This document shows positions 12,112-22,577 of a stretch of DNA of 64,000 bases, in pieces. This stretch comes from Ganoderma boninense (lineage: Eukaryota; Basidiomycota; Agaricomycetes; Polyporales; Polyporaceae), in the NCBI GenBank assembly GCA_002900995.3, contig CM035313.1, positions 2,790,001-2,854,000 on the forward strand, in the 5' to 3' direction. Numbering within the stretch: the first letter of the stretch is position 1; every line of letters starts with the position of its first letter. The notes under the pieces were generated by a model. The model had not been told where the DNA came from and searched no databases. It saw nothing but the letters and a program-made list of their open reading frames with translations. A program made the translations under genes and the position numbers.

Positions 12112-14302
12112 TACGCGGATGACCGGGTCATCGCTACGGTAGGGTTTCGCTTCTTTCTTGAACGCTCCTGTCCTGATACAGTTCAAACAGCTGCGCCTGA
12201 TGAACTTTATCCGACGTATTGGACGAGATGAGATGTACATCAAGTACGTGCACCAGCTTGTCAACGTAAGCCAGCAACGCCTATTCTCTTGTGCTGGATC
12301 TGCAACGAATCATTCGTCTTCTAGATGCACCTTCAGTCCCAGAACTACGTGGAAGCTGCCCTCACTCTCAAGCTGCACGCCGATCTACACGAGTGGGATC
12401 TCAACGCCTTCGCTCCGCCTATGGAAGACCTTGGCTTGCCGCAGCAATCACATTTCCATCGCAAGGAGACGCTCTGTCTTCTCATTCTGGACTATCTTGG
12501 TGCGTCAGGGTGTGGATATTGCCATCATTATCCCTTGACCAGGTATGTCTACAGGCAAAGGCAAGGCCTGGGAGAGCGCATACGAGATCTGCAAGGACCT
12601 GGCAGCGAAGCACGCGGAGTCACCTTCAACTAGTACGCGTTACGTTGACATCTTCTGCCACTCAGCGCTGACGTCAATTTTTAGTGCACGCCTTGCAGAG
12701 ATCCTTCGGCACCAGGCAGCTCTCTTGGAGCATATCATCACCGACCAGCGGTACTATTCAGATTTACTTCAGAGTCGCGTTCTACGGGAATTTCCCGAAC
12801 GCTATCCGGAACAAGCAGTTTATCGTGAGTTTGTTCTGTCATCTCAGGGAACGATGTGGTAATCCACTGCGTGTAAACAGTACCGTGGATACGAATGGAG
12901 AAGTTCGGTGCGTTCTGCGAGCGCATGCTCAACAAGCACCCTGGTGCTTCACTACTCAAGAACATGGGCGACCCTCCTGTCGACATCCGCTTCGGTAACG
13001 ACCAGTATATCCAGTGTACCGCTGTCGTGCCCGAGCCTCGCCGCGAACTTCCCATCTTCACGAATCCCGATGTCCCTCCTCAGGTCCGCGCGTACTACGA
13101 GCACAGGTATGAGGATGTCTTTACTTTCCGTTTTAGCCGTCAATTTACAATGTCCTATCGTCGCAGCGCTATCAACTTGTTCAGTTACTCGCGGCCCCCT
13201 CTCCAAGATTGCCCGCGACGGAACGGAGGAAGTCTGGATTGAGAAAACGTATCTGACCACCGAGGAGTACTTCCCGACGGTTCTCAGACGATCGGAGGTA
13301 ATTGGGGTACAGGTTGTCCCAGTGTCGCCGGTGGAGACGGCCCTTCTCGAAGTGGAGCAGCGGACGCGCGAATTGGCTGGCCTCAATCAGAAATACTCGT
13401 CCCTCGCGAAGACGGCCCAGCACTTCTCAACCAAATGCCCTCGCGATGAGCTTGAATGCTGCGGTCGACGCTCCACTGAACAGCGGTGTGGGCGCCTTCC
13501 GCCAGGTATTCCTATCAGAGGACTACATCGCAAGATACCCCGACAGGGTCGAACAGGTTGAGAAGCTTCGCACTGCGATAGATGAACAAGTAAGAGTACT
13601 AGTGATGTTTGGCGCTATCGTGCTACTGACCTCGAAATTCAGGTTCGCATGATTGATAGCTGCCTGAAACTTCATGGACGACTGTGCCCCCCAGAGATGT
13701 TGGCCTTCCACGCTACCTTGGAGAAATTCTTCCTCAAGAATTTCGCTGAGGAAATCCAGCGACTGCCTGTCGACTCTACCCCTGAACCACGGGCCATGGA
13801 TGTAGTCCCAACATCGACTCGTCTTCCTCCATCTGCTGCCATGCCGTCGCCCAACTATAACACGATGTTCGTCCTTCTCTTGAGTCCCCTTCATAATGGG
13901 TGCTGACGTTTCTACAGGAGATCCCAACCTCTCAATGTGGGCCCTATACATGTGGGCGTGACTCCGTCCGTGTCGGCATCTCCGCTGTCTCCCCGATCAC
14001 AGGAGAACGGATTATCCGTGGCTGAGGCACCGTGGATGAAGCAGACGCCCCTCCAGCGCCACCTGGCACATCTTGCTAGGCATGGCTTCAACGGAGTGTC
14101 ATCGGGTCCCGGAGACAACGGTGGTAGCGACTCCTTGTCTGAAGAATCGCCGCGTAACTCTGTCGTGACCGTTGGCAATGCCCCAGTGGCCACCATGTCC
14201 GGGGCCGCATCAATTACGACCTCCACGCTGAACAGCATCGGGTCCATTAAGGGCCGCTTCTCAAAGCTAGGCAGCCTCAACTTCGGGCGGCGAGATGGCT
14301 GA
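12112..14302 (+). pseudogene. Truncated, frame-shifted copy of the DOCK gene 3' part
   Basis: Repeats the DHR-2 half of the upstream DOCK gene with no promoter or N-terminal half; it begins in mid exon. Against copy 1 it has a lost G in the KHAEVTF codons (near 12.62 kb), an extra T before the YFRVAFYG block, a lost G in YRGYEWEK, an extra T in an intron, an extra G in FSYSRPL and an extra A in HFSTNALAM. All five exon changes shift the frame. The remainder to the stop at 14302 is identical. It is not a functional gene as read, either as a real fragment or as an assembly artefact. Confidence 0.9.
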
Positions 14303-14951
14303 TCGTGTGGGGGGCCCAGATTCCTCGGGCTTCGCGCTCTGGCCCGCCGTTGTCGATCGCCTTTTCTAGTGCTTTTATCTAATTCCAACCGCGGTTTGCT
14401 TTCATCTGTGGACTATCGTTGCGCCTTGCGTGTCTCTCCCTCGATGTATTTGGTTTATTGTTAATGTTGTACAGTGTAACTCACGATCCATAATACCGAT
14501 TCTTTCAATTCCAACGTCGATATCGTGGGTGCGAGTGCTTCCTGACGCAGCGGTGATACCGCGGCTTCATGAGGTTAGTGCAGGGCTGATGGGGGACGGT
14601 GTACATCGGCAATCAAGCAAGTGACGTGAATTCGTATACTTACCTGAGATAGACGTTCCGATTGAGGCGTTTTGGGTTCTGTAACCTGTTATACTTACCA
14701 AACGCTGGCATCGTGGACAAGGACCGCGATTATAAGAGCGATGGGAATTAATGTCATAAATAAGAAGCATGTGAACATAATACTGCTACGTTGTATCGCG
14801 ACTACAGAAGGAGCGAGAGAACGGGGACCAGATTGCTAAGGCTACATACAGGGTGTGACGGAGAGCAGGGACAACGGTGGCGAGACAAATTTTGGAGCAA
14901 GTGAAATGTTCGATGCGACACGCGGCCATGGGGAGACGGAAGTGGGGGGAA
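14303..14951. other. Convergent 3' intergenic region, second copy
   Basis: Repeat of 8835-9483. No coding content seen. Confidence 0.5.
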
Positions 14952-16878
14952 TTAAAGGAACGATTGAGATCTGTGCGACGACGATGTCATTTGCTGATAA
15001 TCGGGGGAATCATGGGACGGCACATAGACGCTGCCCGATTCCATTGCACCCTGTCCGGAATAGGGAGGTTGGTAAAGAGCGTGCGGCGAGTCGACGTAAG
15101 GCATGGAGACATTGGATGGCATGAGCGAGACGCCTCCTGTGCGGAGCGAGGGCACAGGTGACGAGGTGTCCGAGTGTGGTTGGGAGTGGGAGAGCAAGGA
15201 ATGGTATGAGCCGGCAGACGAGAGGGCGGTCGCGGCAACGTAGTTGTTGTCTACCAAATCTAGGCAGCCGGGAACGTACTGGGGAGCGTGGTACGCCGCA
15301 TGATTATGGAAGAATGGTTGCTGAGGCGACGTTGAGGGGGTATCCTCTGGCGTGGACGAAGTGGTATATGGCGTAGCGATGCATGGACGGGGTAAGGTGG
15401 ATGGGACAATCGACGGCTGGGGTATCGGAGAGATGATGCAGTCGCCTTCCCTCTTCAAGCCTGGAGACAACGTCTAGAGCGCAAACCAACATCAACAAAC
15501 TGTTGTGCATTGCGGACAGCAGGAAATAAACACACGTATTTGGAAATGATCTTGTCGAGAGCCTGGGGCAACACAGCCCAGTCGAAGACTTTGACATCCT
15601 TCTCGATGTTCCGAGGTTTCGGCGCGGGGAAGTCCATGATCTTCTGGAAGAACTCCTCGGTGCCGACCTTGTTTTTGGACACGGTCTTCGGACGGAAGCC
15701 CTCGAGGTTCCTGCGGATCCTGTTCTTCTCCTCGATATTGAAGATGTCGCCGACGAGGCACTCGAGCAAAAAGATGATGTCGACAGACGTGATGCAGCAC
15801 TGAGACGCCGGCGTGTCCCCAGGCCCCATGGCCTCCGGTGGCCGATAGATGCAAGAGACGACGGTGTCCCCGTCGGTATACTCCGATGGTTGGATGGCTT
15901 CGCACGCGACGTGCAAGCTGCAGCCGTCCTGGACCCGCGTGAAGCGCACGAGTCGACGCCCCATCCGACGTTCCTCCTCGTCCCAGTCGTCGACGACGGC
16001 CATCGTCTCAGTCGGCGTCTCGATTTGCAGGACTGCGCGAAGGTGGCTGCGCCCGTCGTCGCCGTCCGTGCTCGAACGTTGCGCCCGGATGAGCGACTGC
16101 TTCTTCAGCTGCCCCCGCGCCGACTGCGCATCCTTGGCAGCCATAGTGGCGTTCAGCACACGAGCGCGCGCGGTGCCGCTCGCAGGTGTTGGACGCGAGC
16201 TTTTGCGGGCCAGCTCCGCATGGCATCGATGCGGCGAGGCTTGAATAGAGTTCATGTCCGAAGGGCCCGGGGTCGACGGCGGGCCAAGATCGAGTGTGTC
16301 AACAACCTCCTGCTTGCATCGAACGGGAGGTGAGGACGAGGCACCTGAAGATAAATTTAATTGATCGATGAGAAGAACACGCGGGGGCGATATGAGGGAG
16401 CAACGCACAACGACGCCTGTAGGTGAACTTGCCAAAAGTAAGCGTGTCCAGAGCCACGTTCGAGTGGTTCAACGCCTGCACGGTGAGTGGCACTGTTGAT
16501 GACGAGGCATGCGCATCCGACGACACCATTTGCAGCTCGGGGATGACGGCCTCGAGCTCCCACTCGTTCTCCTGCTCTGACCTGGATGCGCGCACCGTGG
16601 TACTCAACGCGAGATTGCCGACGACAATGCGAAGGAAGGTCGTCTCTGCACGGATGAGACTGAATTGAACGCTGACCCAGATCGTAGTGCCTGCTGGTCC
16701 CTCCTGCGGGGTATACCGGAGAATCTTGAACATCTGTCCGGGGGACGACAGGGACGGTGGCGTGCGTGCAGATGAGGGTCGCGCGCTCATGGACGCTACG
16801 CGCGACAATGAATACACAAGACAAAATGGGTGGTGGAAAACAGAACGTACCGAGGAGAGGCAGTGATTTGCCCGACAT
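14952..16878 (-). CDS. Medusa (MedA)-like developmental regulator, intact copy
   Basis: The first exon (MSGKSLPLL) is joined in frame across a short intron to an Ala/Ser/Pro-rich stretch and the block FKILRYTPQEGPAGTTIWV. After another intron comes a long exon with RRLVRFTRVQDGCSLHVACE, VSCIYRPPEAMG and CCITSVDIIFLLECLVGDIF, then a basic/aromatic segment (NRIRRNLEGFRPKTVSKNK, TEEFFQKIMDFPAPKPRNIE). A final exon gives a Ser/Tyr/Pro-rich tail to about 14952. This architecture resembles the Medusa family of fungal morphogenesis regulators (A. nidulans medA; U. maydis med1), which I recall as sharing a conserved domain of unknown function (DUF7082). The family call is from memory of motifs. The protein is likely nuclear. 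It has about 1.95 kb of upstream sequence with no gene, consistent with complex regulation. The other copy (9484-11408) is frame-shifted. Confidence 0.65.
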
Positions 16879-17039
16879 CGCGCGAGAATTGAATAGTGGA
16901 ATGCCGGGTAGGTGAGGCGAGGGAAGGTCGAGGGCGCTGGATGATGATCCGTTGTGCAGAGTGGGAATGGTCTGATGAGTAGGTGGCAGCGCCGAGAGTG
17001 CCTTGACAAAATCTCAATGGGCCGGGGACAAAGCGTTTA

Positions 17040-18833
17040 ATCAGCGGAGCGTACCGTCATCTAGGTCATGCGCCAAAGAAAAAGAACGGGCTGGAGGACC
17101 CTGCTTGAGCGGCGGTCAGGCGGCAGCGCGTAGACTGTGTAGGGGAGGTGATGGTACACGGAGGCCGGGGGACCGCGCTCGTCGACGAAGCCAGAGAGTG
17201 ATGTGGTGGAGGTGAGCCGGGGTAGGAAACAAGACGGACAAGGTCGGCGCCGGGTATAATATACGAACGTGGAAAAAGGAGGGATCGTGAAGAGGACCGG
17301 GTGCGGAAGGCAGGTAATTGGAGAAATATTTGATGTATTGTTGGGGAGCGCGCAGGCTGGGAGGCCCTATAAGTAGAGGCGCTTTTTGGCATGTAACTGA
17401 TTGAGTAAGGTGAGCGGTGCAAGGGCAGCGACGCGATCGCCGATCGAACAGCTGCTGGGGCCGTAGCGTGGCTCCGAGTCCGAGGTCGGCTAATCAAGCC
17501 AGGCACGAACGCAACCACAAGCACAAGATCTAAAGGTGGGCCCGAAACTCCTTTTGTAAAGCTACCATCAGCCGAAATCAAGGAAATTTGAGAGTGCGCG
17601 ACGCGGGGTGAACGGTGGCCGTGACGCATGCTCCCGGCAGGAATTGGACGGCTCTGGTTCGCCTCAGAAGTCCGCATCAGTGGTGTGGATAGAAAAGTAT
17701 TATCTGTGAGGAGCAATGTCAGTACTTAGTCACCCGAAATGTCTTTGAAGGAAATACACAGGGAAAAATGCGCAAGATCAGGATGGTCGGGGTGAATGTT
17801 TCGATCGAGATTTGCCCCTTCGACCTCGAAACGTCCACGTGGCGAGAATCGTGTGCCGCACCCCCAGCGCGCGTCGCGGCCATAAGTACCGCTATCCGCA
17901 GCGAGGAGAGCTGGTACCTGCTGGTGCCCACTGACCACTGACTTGCAAGTAAATGCTCACCTGCGCCCAGCCCCGTCGTCGCGGCCCTTCCATGACAGAT
18001 GGTGCTCTCAATGCTGCTTCATACTGTCGACGCGTGCTGTCTCCTGCTGTCTCCCAGCCCGGGAGAACCGTTCTGCCCTCCTCTAACCAATTCGAACTCC
18101 AAGTTGGCCTCTCGCGTCGGAAACGACCTCATCACGGCTTGATTGGCTGCTTTCAACTCCGTCGCCAGCTGCGCGATGTTAACCCTGCACGCGCTAGCGC
18201 TAGCGCTGACGCGCAATTTGCATCAGTCACAGTGCACGCCTTGTGGGAGCTTGGAGGCGGTCGGCCCCGTCGAGACGGACGACGCCCGCGCACCTCCGAC
18301 CTCAGTTAGTACGGACCGGCCATCTATCCCCAGTCTCCATGCTTCTCCTTGATGCGCGGCATCCAGCTGCACTCCATTCCAACCCCGTTCGGATCCCCTT
18401 GCGGCTGGAACCCGACGTCTGGTACCGGCGCTCAGTTGCCCCTCGTGCTAGCGCTGTTTTCTCCAGTCCAGCCCCGCATCGCATTGCGAGGTTTTTGGGG
18501 TCCCCAAGCTAACGTTTCTTGTAGTTGCCTGGCACGTTATCCTGGCGGACGGTGGGGATTTCGGCCATCGTAAGAACCGTGTGTCAGAACATAGCGACTG
18601 GTGCCGGTCCGGGCATGATGTCAACGTCGTCCAGCATTGTGCTATGACCAGGACATCGATCGTGCCCCCCCTATAAGTCAGGTCACACGAAGAAAGCGTC
18701 CATCTTGTGCGAGGGCCAGTGGCTTACCGAAAGGGACACGGACCTTCACAACGCGATCGCCAGGGACGGAAAGGAAAAGAGCGTTGACGTCCCCGCCGAC
18801 GTCAAGGTCAAAGAAATACAGGGATAGGGAGGG
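17040..18833. other. Long upstream region of the MedA-like gene; no gene recognised
   Basis: About 1.8 kb between the duplication end and MED27. Several open frames exist but are low-complexity and unlike proteins. A TATAAG sequence occurs near 17.37 kb and another near 18.67 kb, on the plus strand. A 17-nt core near 17.59 kb (TTTGAGAGTGCGCGAC) also occurs inside the inverted-repeat element at about 11.94 kb. Confidence 0.4.
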
Positions 18834-20153
18834 CTACGCATTGTTGGCACCACCATTGTTCTCACCACCTCCATCACCCTCGTTCTCGATACCATGTTCG
18901 CTTGGGTTGGGCTGTGGTGGTGGTGGCTCGTACTTGCAAAGGACGTGGCGAACGTCCCATACCGGTGCCTTCGAATTGGTTGGAGGGGAAATCAGCCGTT
19001 TTCTCACCACTGGAGGGACATGCCCTTCAGCCGATATTACGCGCTGGCAATTTGAGCATGTGTCGACGAATAGTCGGTCGTATGAGCTCAGGAGGGCCTG
19101 ATTGAACGTAAGCATTCGATGATCGCTCCGCTAATGAGTTCACATTGACCGCAGAGAAAACGCACCACGTAGGCCTGCAAAGGCGCAGAGGGATCAGATC
19201 GGATGACCTTCGCCAGCTGTTGAGAAAGCTGTTGAAACGCCATGTAGTTAGACTGCGAATGGGGCGGTTTCTGACGAGTTGAACCGTGAGCCATGCAATG
19301 CCGCACTGTATTCAGACCGTGAACATGTCCGAACCTGCTCTCGAGCTCCAATTGCAGTGGCATTCTCGATAATCAAACCTCGGCCGTTCCCAGTCGAGAT
19401 GTCCAACGTCAAGTAGACAGTGACGACGTTGGGTGCCGTGAATCGCAGTGTCACGGGGCATGCGAGGCCTCTCGCCTTGTTCGGGGCGACGATGTGCAGC
19501 TTATTTTTGCTGGCGCTGTTGTGATCGCGGATATATGCGGGGAGGCCTTCAAGCCGCACTGGAACCTCGCCGCGTTCTTTTGGTGGGAAGAAAGCTGCCT
19601 CATTCGATTCCGTTTCCCGGTACGGCTGTGGGGACTCCGGGGATGGGGGTCGTCTGGATGTGCATTTAGTGACTGATGCAGAGAGATGCCGGCGGGACTC
19701 GTGGACTCGCCTTCGTTTGAGGGTTTCTCGGCGAAGGTTTGCATTGAGGCCGCTCGCATCGGCAAGCTCGCTCTTCCGTGCTGCCTTGAGCGCATCTTGC
19801 ACCTTGTCTGTACGCACCGCATCTGCGATGGCGCCGAGTTCCTTGAACCCATGTGTGAGCAGCGTCGAGTTTGGGTCTGATCCAGGGGGGCGTAACAACT
19901 GCGCAGGGATGTTGCGAACTGCCTGCAGACGGTTGTTGAGTTCCGTCAGGGTCAGGATGTTTGCGCGGAGTGCTGCGAGCTCCGACAGTGGGGTGGCGGC
20001 TGGCAGGGAGGCCTGTGCGTCCGCATTCTCTGGGGCGGAAGACTGGGCGGACGGCGGGACAGGCGGAGGAGGCATTAGGTCCGCAGCTGGGCCGCCTGAT
20101 GGGGGCGCAGCTGCCCCGACAGAGGGCGGGTGCATCGATCCTGCAGTGCTCAT
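18834..20153 (-). CDS. MED27: Mediator complex subunit 27
   Basis: The start at 20153 opens a Pro/Ala-rich segment, then a helical region (LSELAALRANILTLTELNN, LTHGFKELGAIADAVR), a middle with PVRLEGLPAYIRDHN and VVTVYLTLDISTGN, and after introns SNYMAFQQLSQQLAKVIRS. The C-terminal block SYDRLFVDTCSNCQRVISAE, with its paired cysteines followed by GHVPPVVR, is the diagnostic Med27 C-terminus. A short Gly/Asn/Glu tail ends at 18834. Med27 belongs to the Mediator tail/upper region that links transcription factors to RNA polymerase II. At least three introns are present, one joining VVRFL to LLSSYDRL. Exact splice sites in the middle were not all resolved. Confidence 0.85.
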
Positions 20154-21287
20154 CGTGGTTCACAGCGGCGGGGTCGTGTCCACACACGCGCCACAATCGC
20201 CGCATCGCCATCGGCTTATCTAATCAGTTAAGTGTAAGTTCCCAAAATCTTATCAGCTAATCTGCTATCCCCGCTCGTTCTTCTCCGCCACTCAGCTGCC
20301 TCTTCAGCTCTGGTCACTGGTCAAAAATTCGCACAACCCCATCTAGACTCTCTACTTGATTATGTTGGGCCATGGCTGCCCGAGCTTCCACAATGCGATG
20401 GCTGCGACGGCTTTCGGCAGCCCTGCACGCAGCACAGACTGTCATCCTCGCCTTGTCATCAGGTCCTGCCCACGCTGGTTGCGATGTCGAACACCCACGA
20501 ACTGACATCGCGTACCATCTCGTGTACGGGCCGTCAGTTCGATGTTAGCCTTGCCCTGAGAGCTACTCAAGGCTACTACTCATTCACCATGATGTGTGGC
20601 GATGTGGGGTTGTGTTTGGCGTTACAGAGCAGCGCTCGACGCCTGTACAGTACATTTTCAATGTCTCCGACGTTATCCCTTCAGGTCGAAGTGGCAGGAG
20701 AGGAGCGACGGCTAGTAACACTCATACTAAACCAATTGTTTACGTATACTACGACAAAGAGACCGCAACAATTGTCACAGTACTTATCACCCCAACTAGA
20801 AAAACATCCCTTCGGTATGGACCACTATTCGCAATAATGCCTAGAGCTTGAGGATGTTAACGTTATCGAGGTGGAGGTGATGAGCTACATAACAAGCGGT
20901 CCCAGCGCAGTTCGGCAGCATGCCGTCAGCTCCATGTCGTCAGTCTCGCGCCGCTCGTTAACCAGACCGCAGGCGGTGTGGCATGTTCCGCTCACTTTCC
21001 CTACGGAATTGTAAGTGCATATGTCTGTCCCATCATTCCATGGCTGTGACAGCCGTAAAGAGGCAAGAGCTGGACAGGTTTGGAGGGAGGATGTATGTTT
21101 TCCCTCGGTTACCGGGGAGCCGGCGTGAATCGTCACACACTGGTGCATCTCCAAATACAATCCCATCCCTCCTGACTGTACCCGAGAGCGGAGAGACGTT
21201 TCCCGGCCGCAAAACATCCGTGCTGATTGATATATAGAAGAACTGTATCCGTGCACAAATGGGGCACTGTCAGCCGCTGAGCTTGAG
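20154..21287. other. Intergenic region, no gene recognised
   Basis: About 1.1 kb between the MED27 start and the 3' end of the next minus-strand gene. It contains the MED27 promoter. Short frames on both strands look non-coding. Confidence 0.4.
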
Positions 21288-22163
21288 CTACGAATGCACC
21301 CCGACCCCTGTAAGACCCACCCAGCGCGATTCTTCGTCGCGACCCAGGAGAAAGTAGAAGACGAGAACTCCAGGGCCCGGAACACAGAACGCGTATCGAT
21401 CCTGCAGCCGCATCAACAGACTCCCGAGTTCCTGAATTGCGTCCCCCGCCGGGACGTCGCCAATCGACACGTTCACCGTGCGCGGAATCAAATTCGCGGC
21501 CGATAGTTCAATCGGATGTGTCGCCTGAGGACGACATCGTCAGTAAGTAAGTAACCGTTTCGGTGGTCACCGGTTCAACAGATTGTCACTGTAAATGTCT
21601 GGTAAACGTCGACGAGAAGGCCCCCAGGCTCCGATCGCCGATCGAGACTCTCCCTTCACTTCCCCAACGTGCAGTACTTCCACCCCCATTGTGCCCCAAA
21701 TTGACAGGCGAAAACCACTCACCATTAGCGAGGCATCGCTACCGTTATCCCTGGATATGGCCTCCTCGAGGCCCAACAATCGCAGGACGTCCCGCTCGTG
21801 GCGCGGGCCAAAGTCGCCAGGGCCCAGGTAGATCGCGACGTCGCCGAAGTCGTCGGCGTCGCTCGTGTGCCCCGCGAGGATGCTGCTGCAGAGCACGGAC
21901 GCTGCGGCAGCGTTGGCGGTGCGCGTCAGCTGCTTGAGGAACGTCTCTGCCTCCGCAGGCACATCGATGTTTCGAGGGGCGAGAGCGAAGGGAAGTCCTG
22001 CGGCCGCGTTTGATGCGGAGGCCCTATCTCCGCACAGCGTCACGGCGGTCTTGCGGATGGCCGCGGCGTCCACGCCCTCGGCGAGGGCAGACGTGCCGTC
22101 GCAGAGCACTTGCATAGCACCGGCGGCTTGGAAGTGGTGAGTAGCGGCGGCTTTGGGCGTCAT
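21288..22163 (-). CDS. Uncharacterised two-exon protein, about 225 aa
   Basis: Exon 1 (22163-21723, 147 codons) begins MTPKAAATHHFQAAGAM, is Ala-rich and ends at a phase-0 GTGAGT donor. Exon 2 (21524-21288) follows a CAG acceptor and keeps the frame (ATHPIELSAANLIPRTVNV, then LLMRLQDRYAFCVPGPGVLV) to the stop at 21288. The 198-nt intron is long for this window and may hide a small exon. I do not recognise the family. The second exon has alternating hydrophobic stretches like beta strands, and no signal peptide or membrane segment is evident. In-frame splicing and protein-like composition support a real gene. Confidence 0.5.
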
Positions 22164-22577
22164 ACTGAGGATGTCTTGGGAGTGTTAGCCAAGATACGCC
22201 CACTTGTGAGCATATCTTAGCACCGTGACGCTGTTGGTGCAGTGGCTCTGCAGATCTGGACGAGCTTATCGCCCGATTTGGGATATGTTTTTCCTGCAGA
22301 ATATTCGTGTTGCGTCAAACAAGGAAAATCCAGCCTGCTATGTACGGGACGCGCAGTTGAATGTTGTTCGCGGGTTCATTTGAAACCTGCCGATACCAAC
22401 GAAGCGAACCTCCACATTCACCTCTTTCGTAAAACAGTAAAGTCCTATCAATATATAAAAATGCGAATAAGGCCTTAAAGGCGGATGATTGAATAGAAAA
22501 GGTATGTTGCTCATTACAACAGACGTTCCTTCCTATATGCAAAGCAGATGGCAACAACACTACGACAGACAACATGT
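22164..22577. other. Intergenic region
   Basis: About 410 bp between the start of the 225-aa gene and the 3' end of the phosphatase gene, both on the minus strand. Rather A/T-rich around 22.4-22.5 kb. No coding frame recognised. Confidence 0.4.

Larger units (their letters stand above)
12111..17039. repeat. Direct duplication, copy 2
   Basis: Second copy of 6645-11569. Its left end starts within a DOCK coding exon immediately after the inverted-repeat element. Its right end is uninterrupted at the TA (17038-17039) where copy 1 runs into the element, and continues into unique sequence. Copy 2 therefore shows the empty site for the right insertion position, and copy 1 shows the empty site for the left one. 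Confidence 0.97.

Noticed and set aside
12112..14302. Second functional DOCK gene
   Set aside because: No start, no promoter, begins in mid exon, and five exon frameshifts relative to copy 1.
17066..17716. 216-codon minus-strand frame upstream of the MedA-like gene
   Set aside because: Ser/Pro/Arg low complexity with no domain; more likely leader or promoter.
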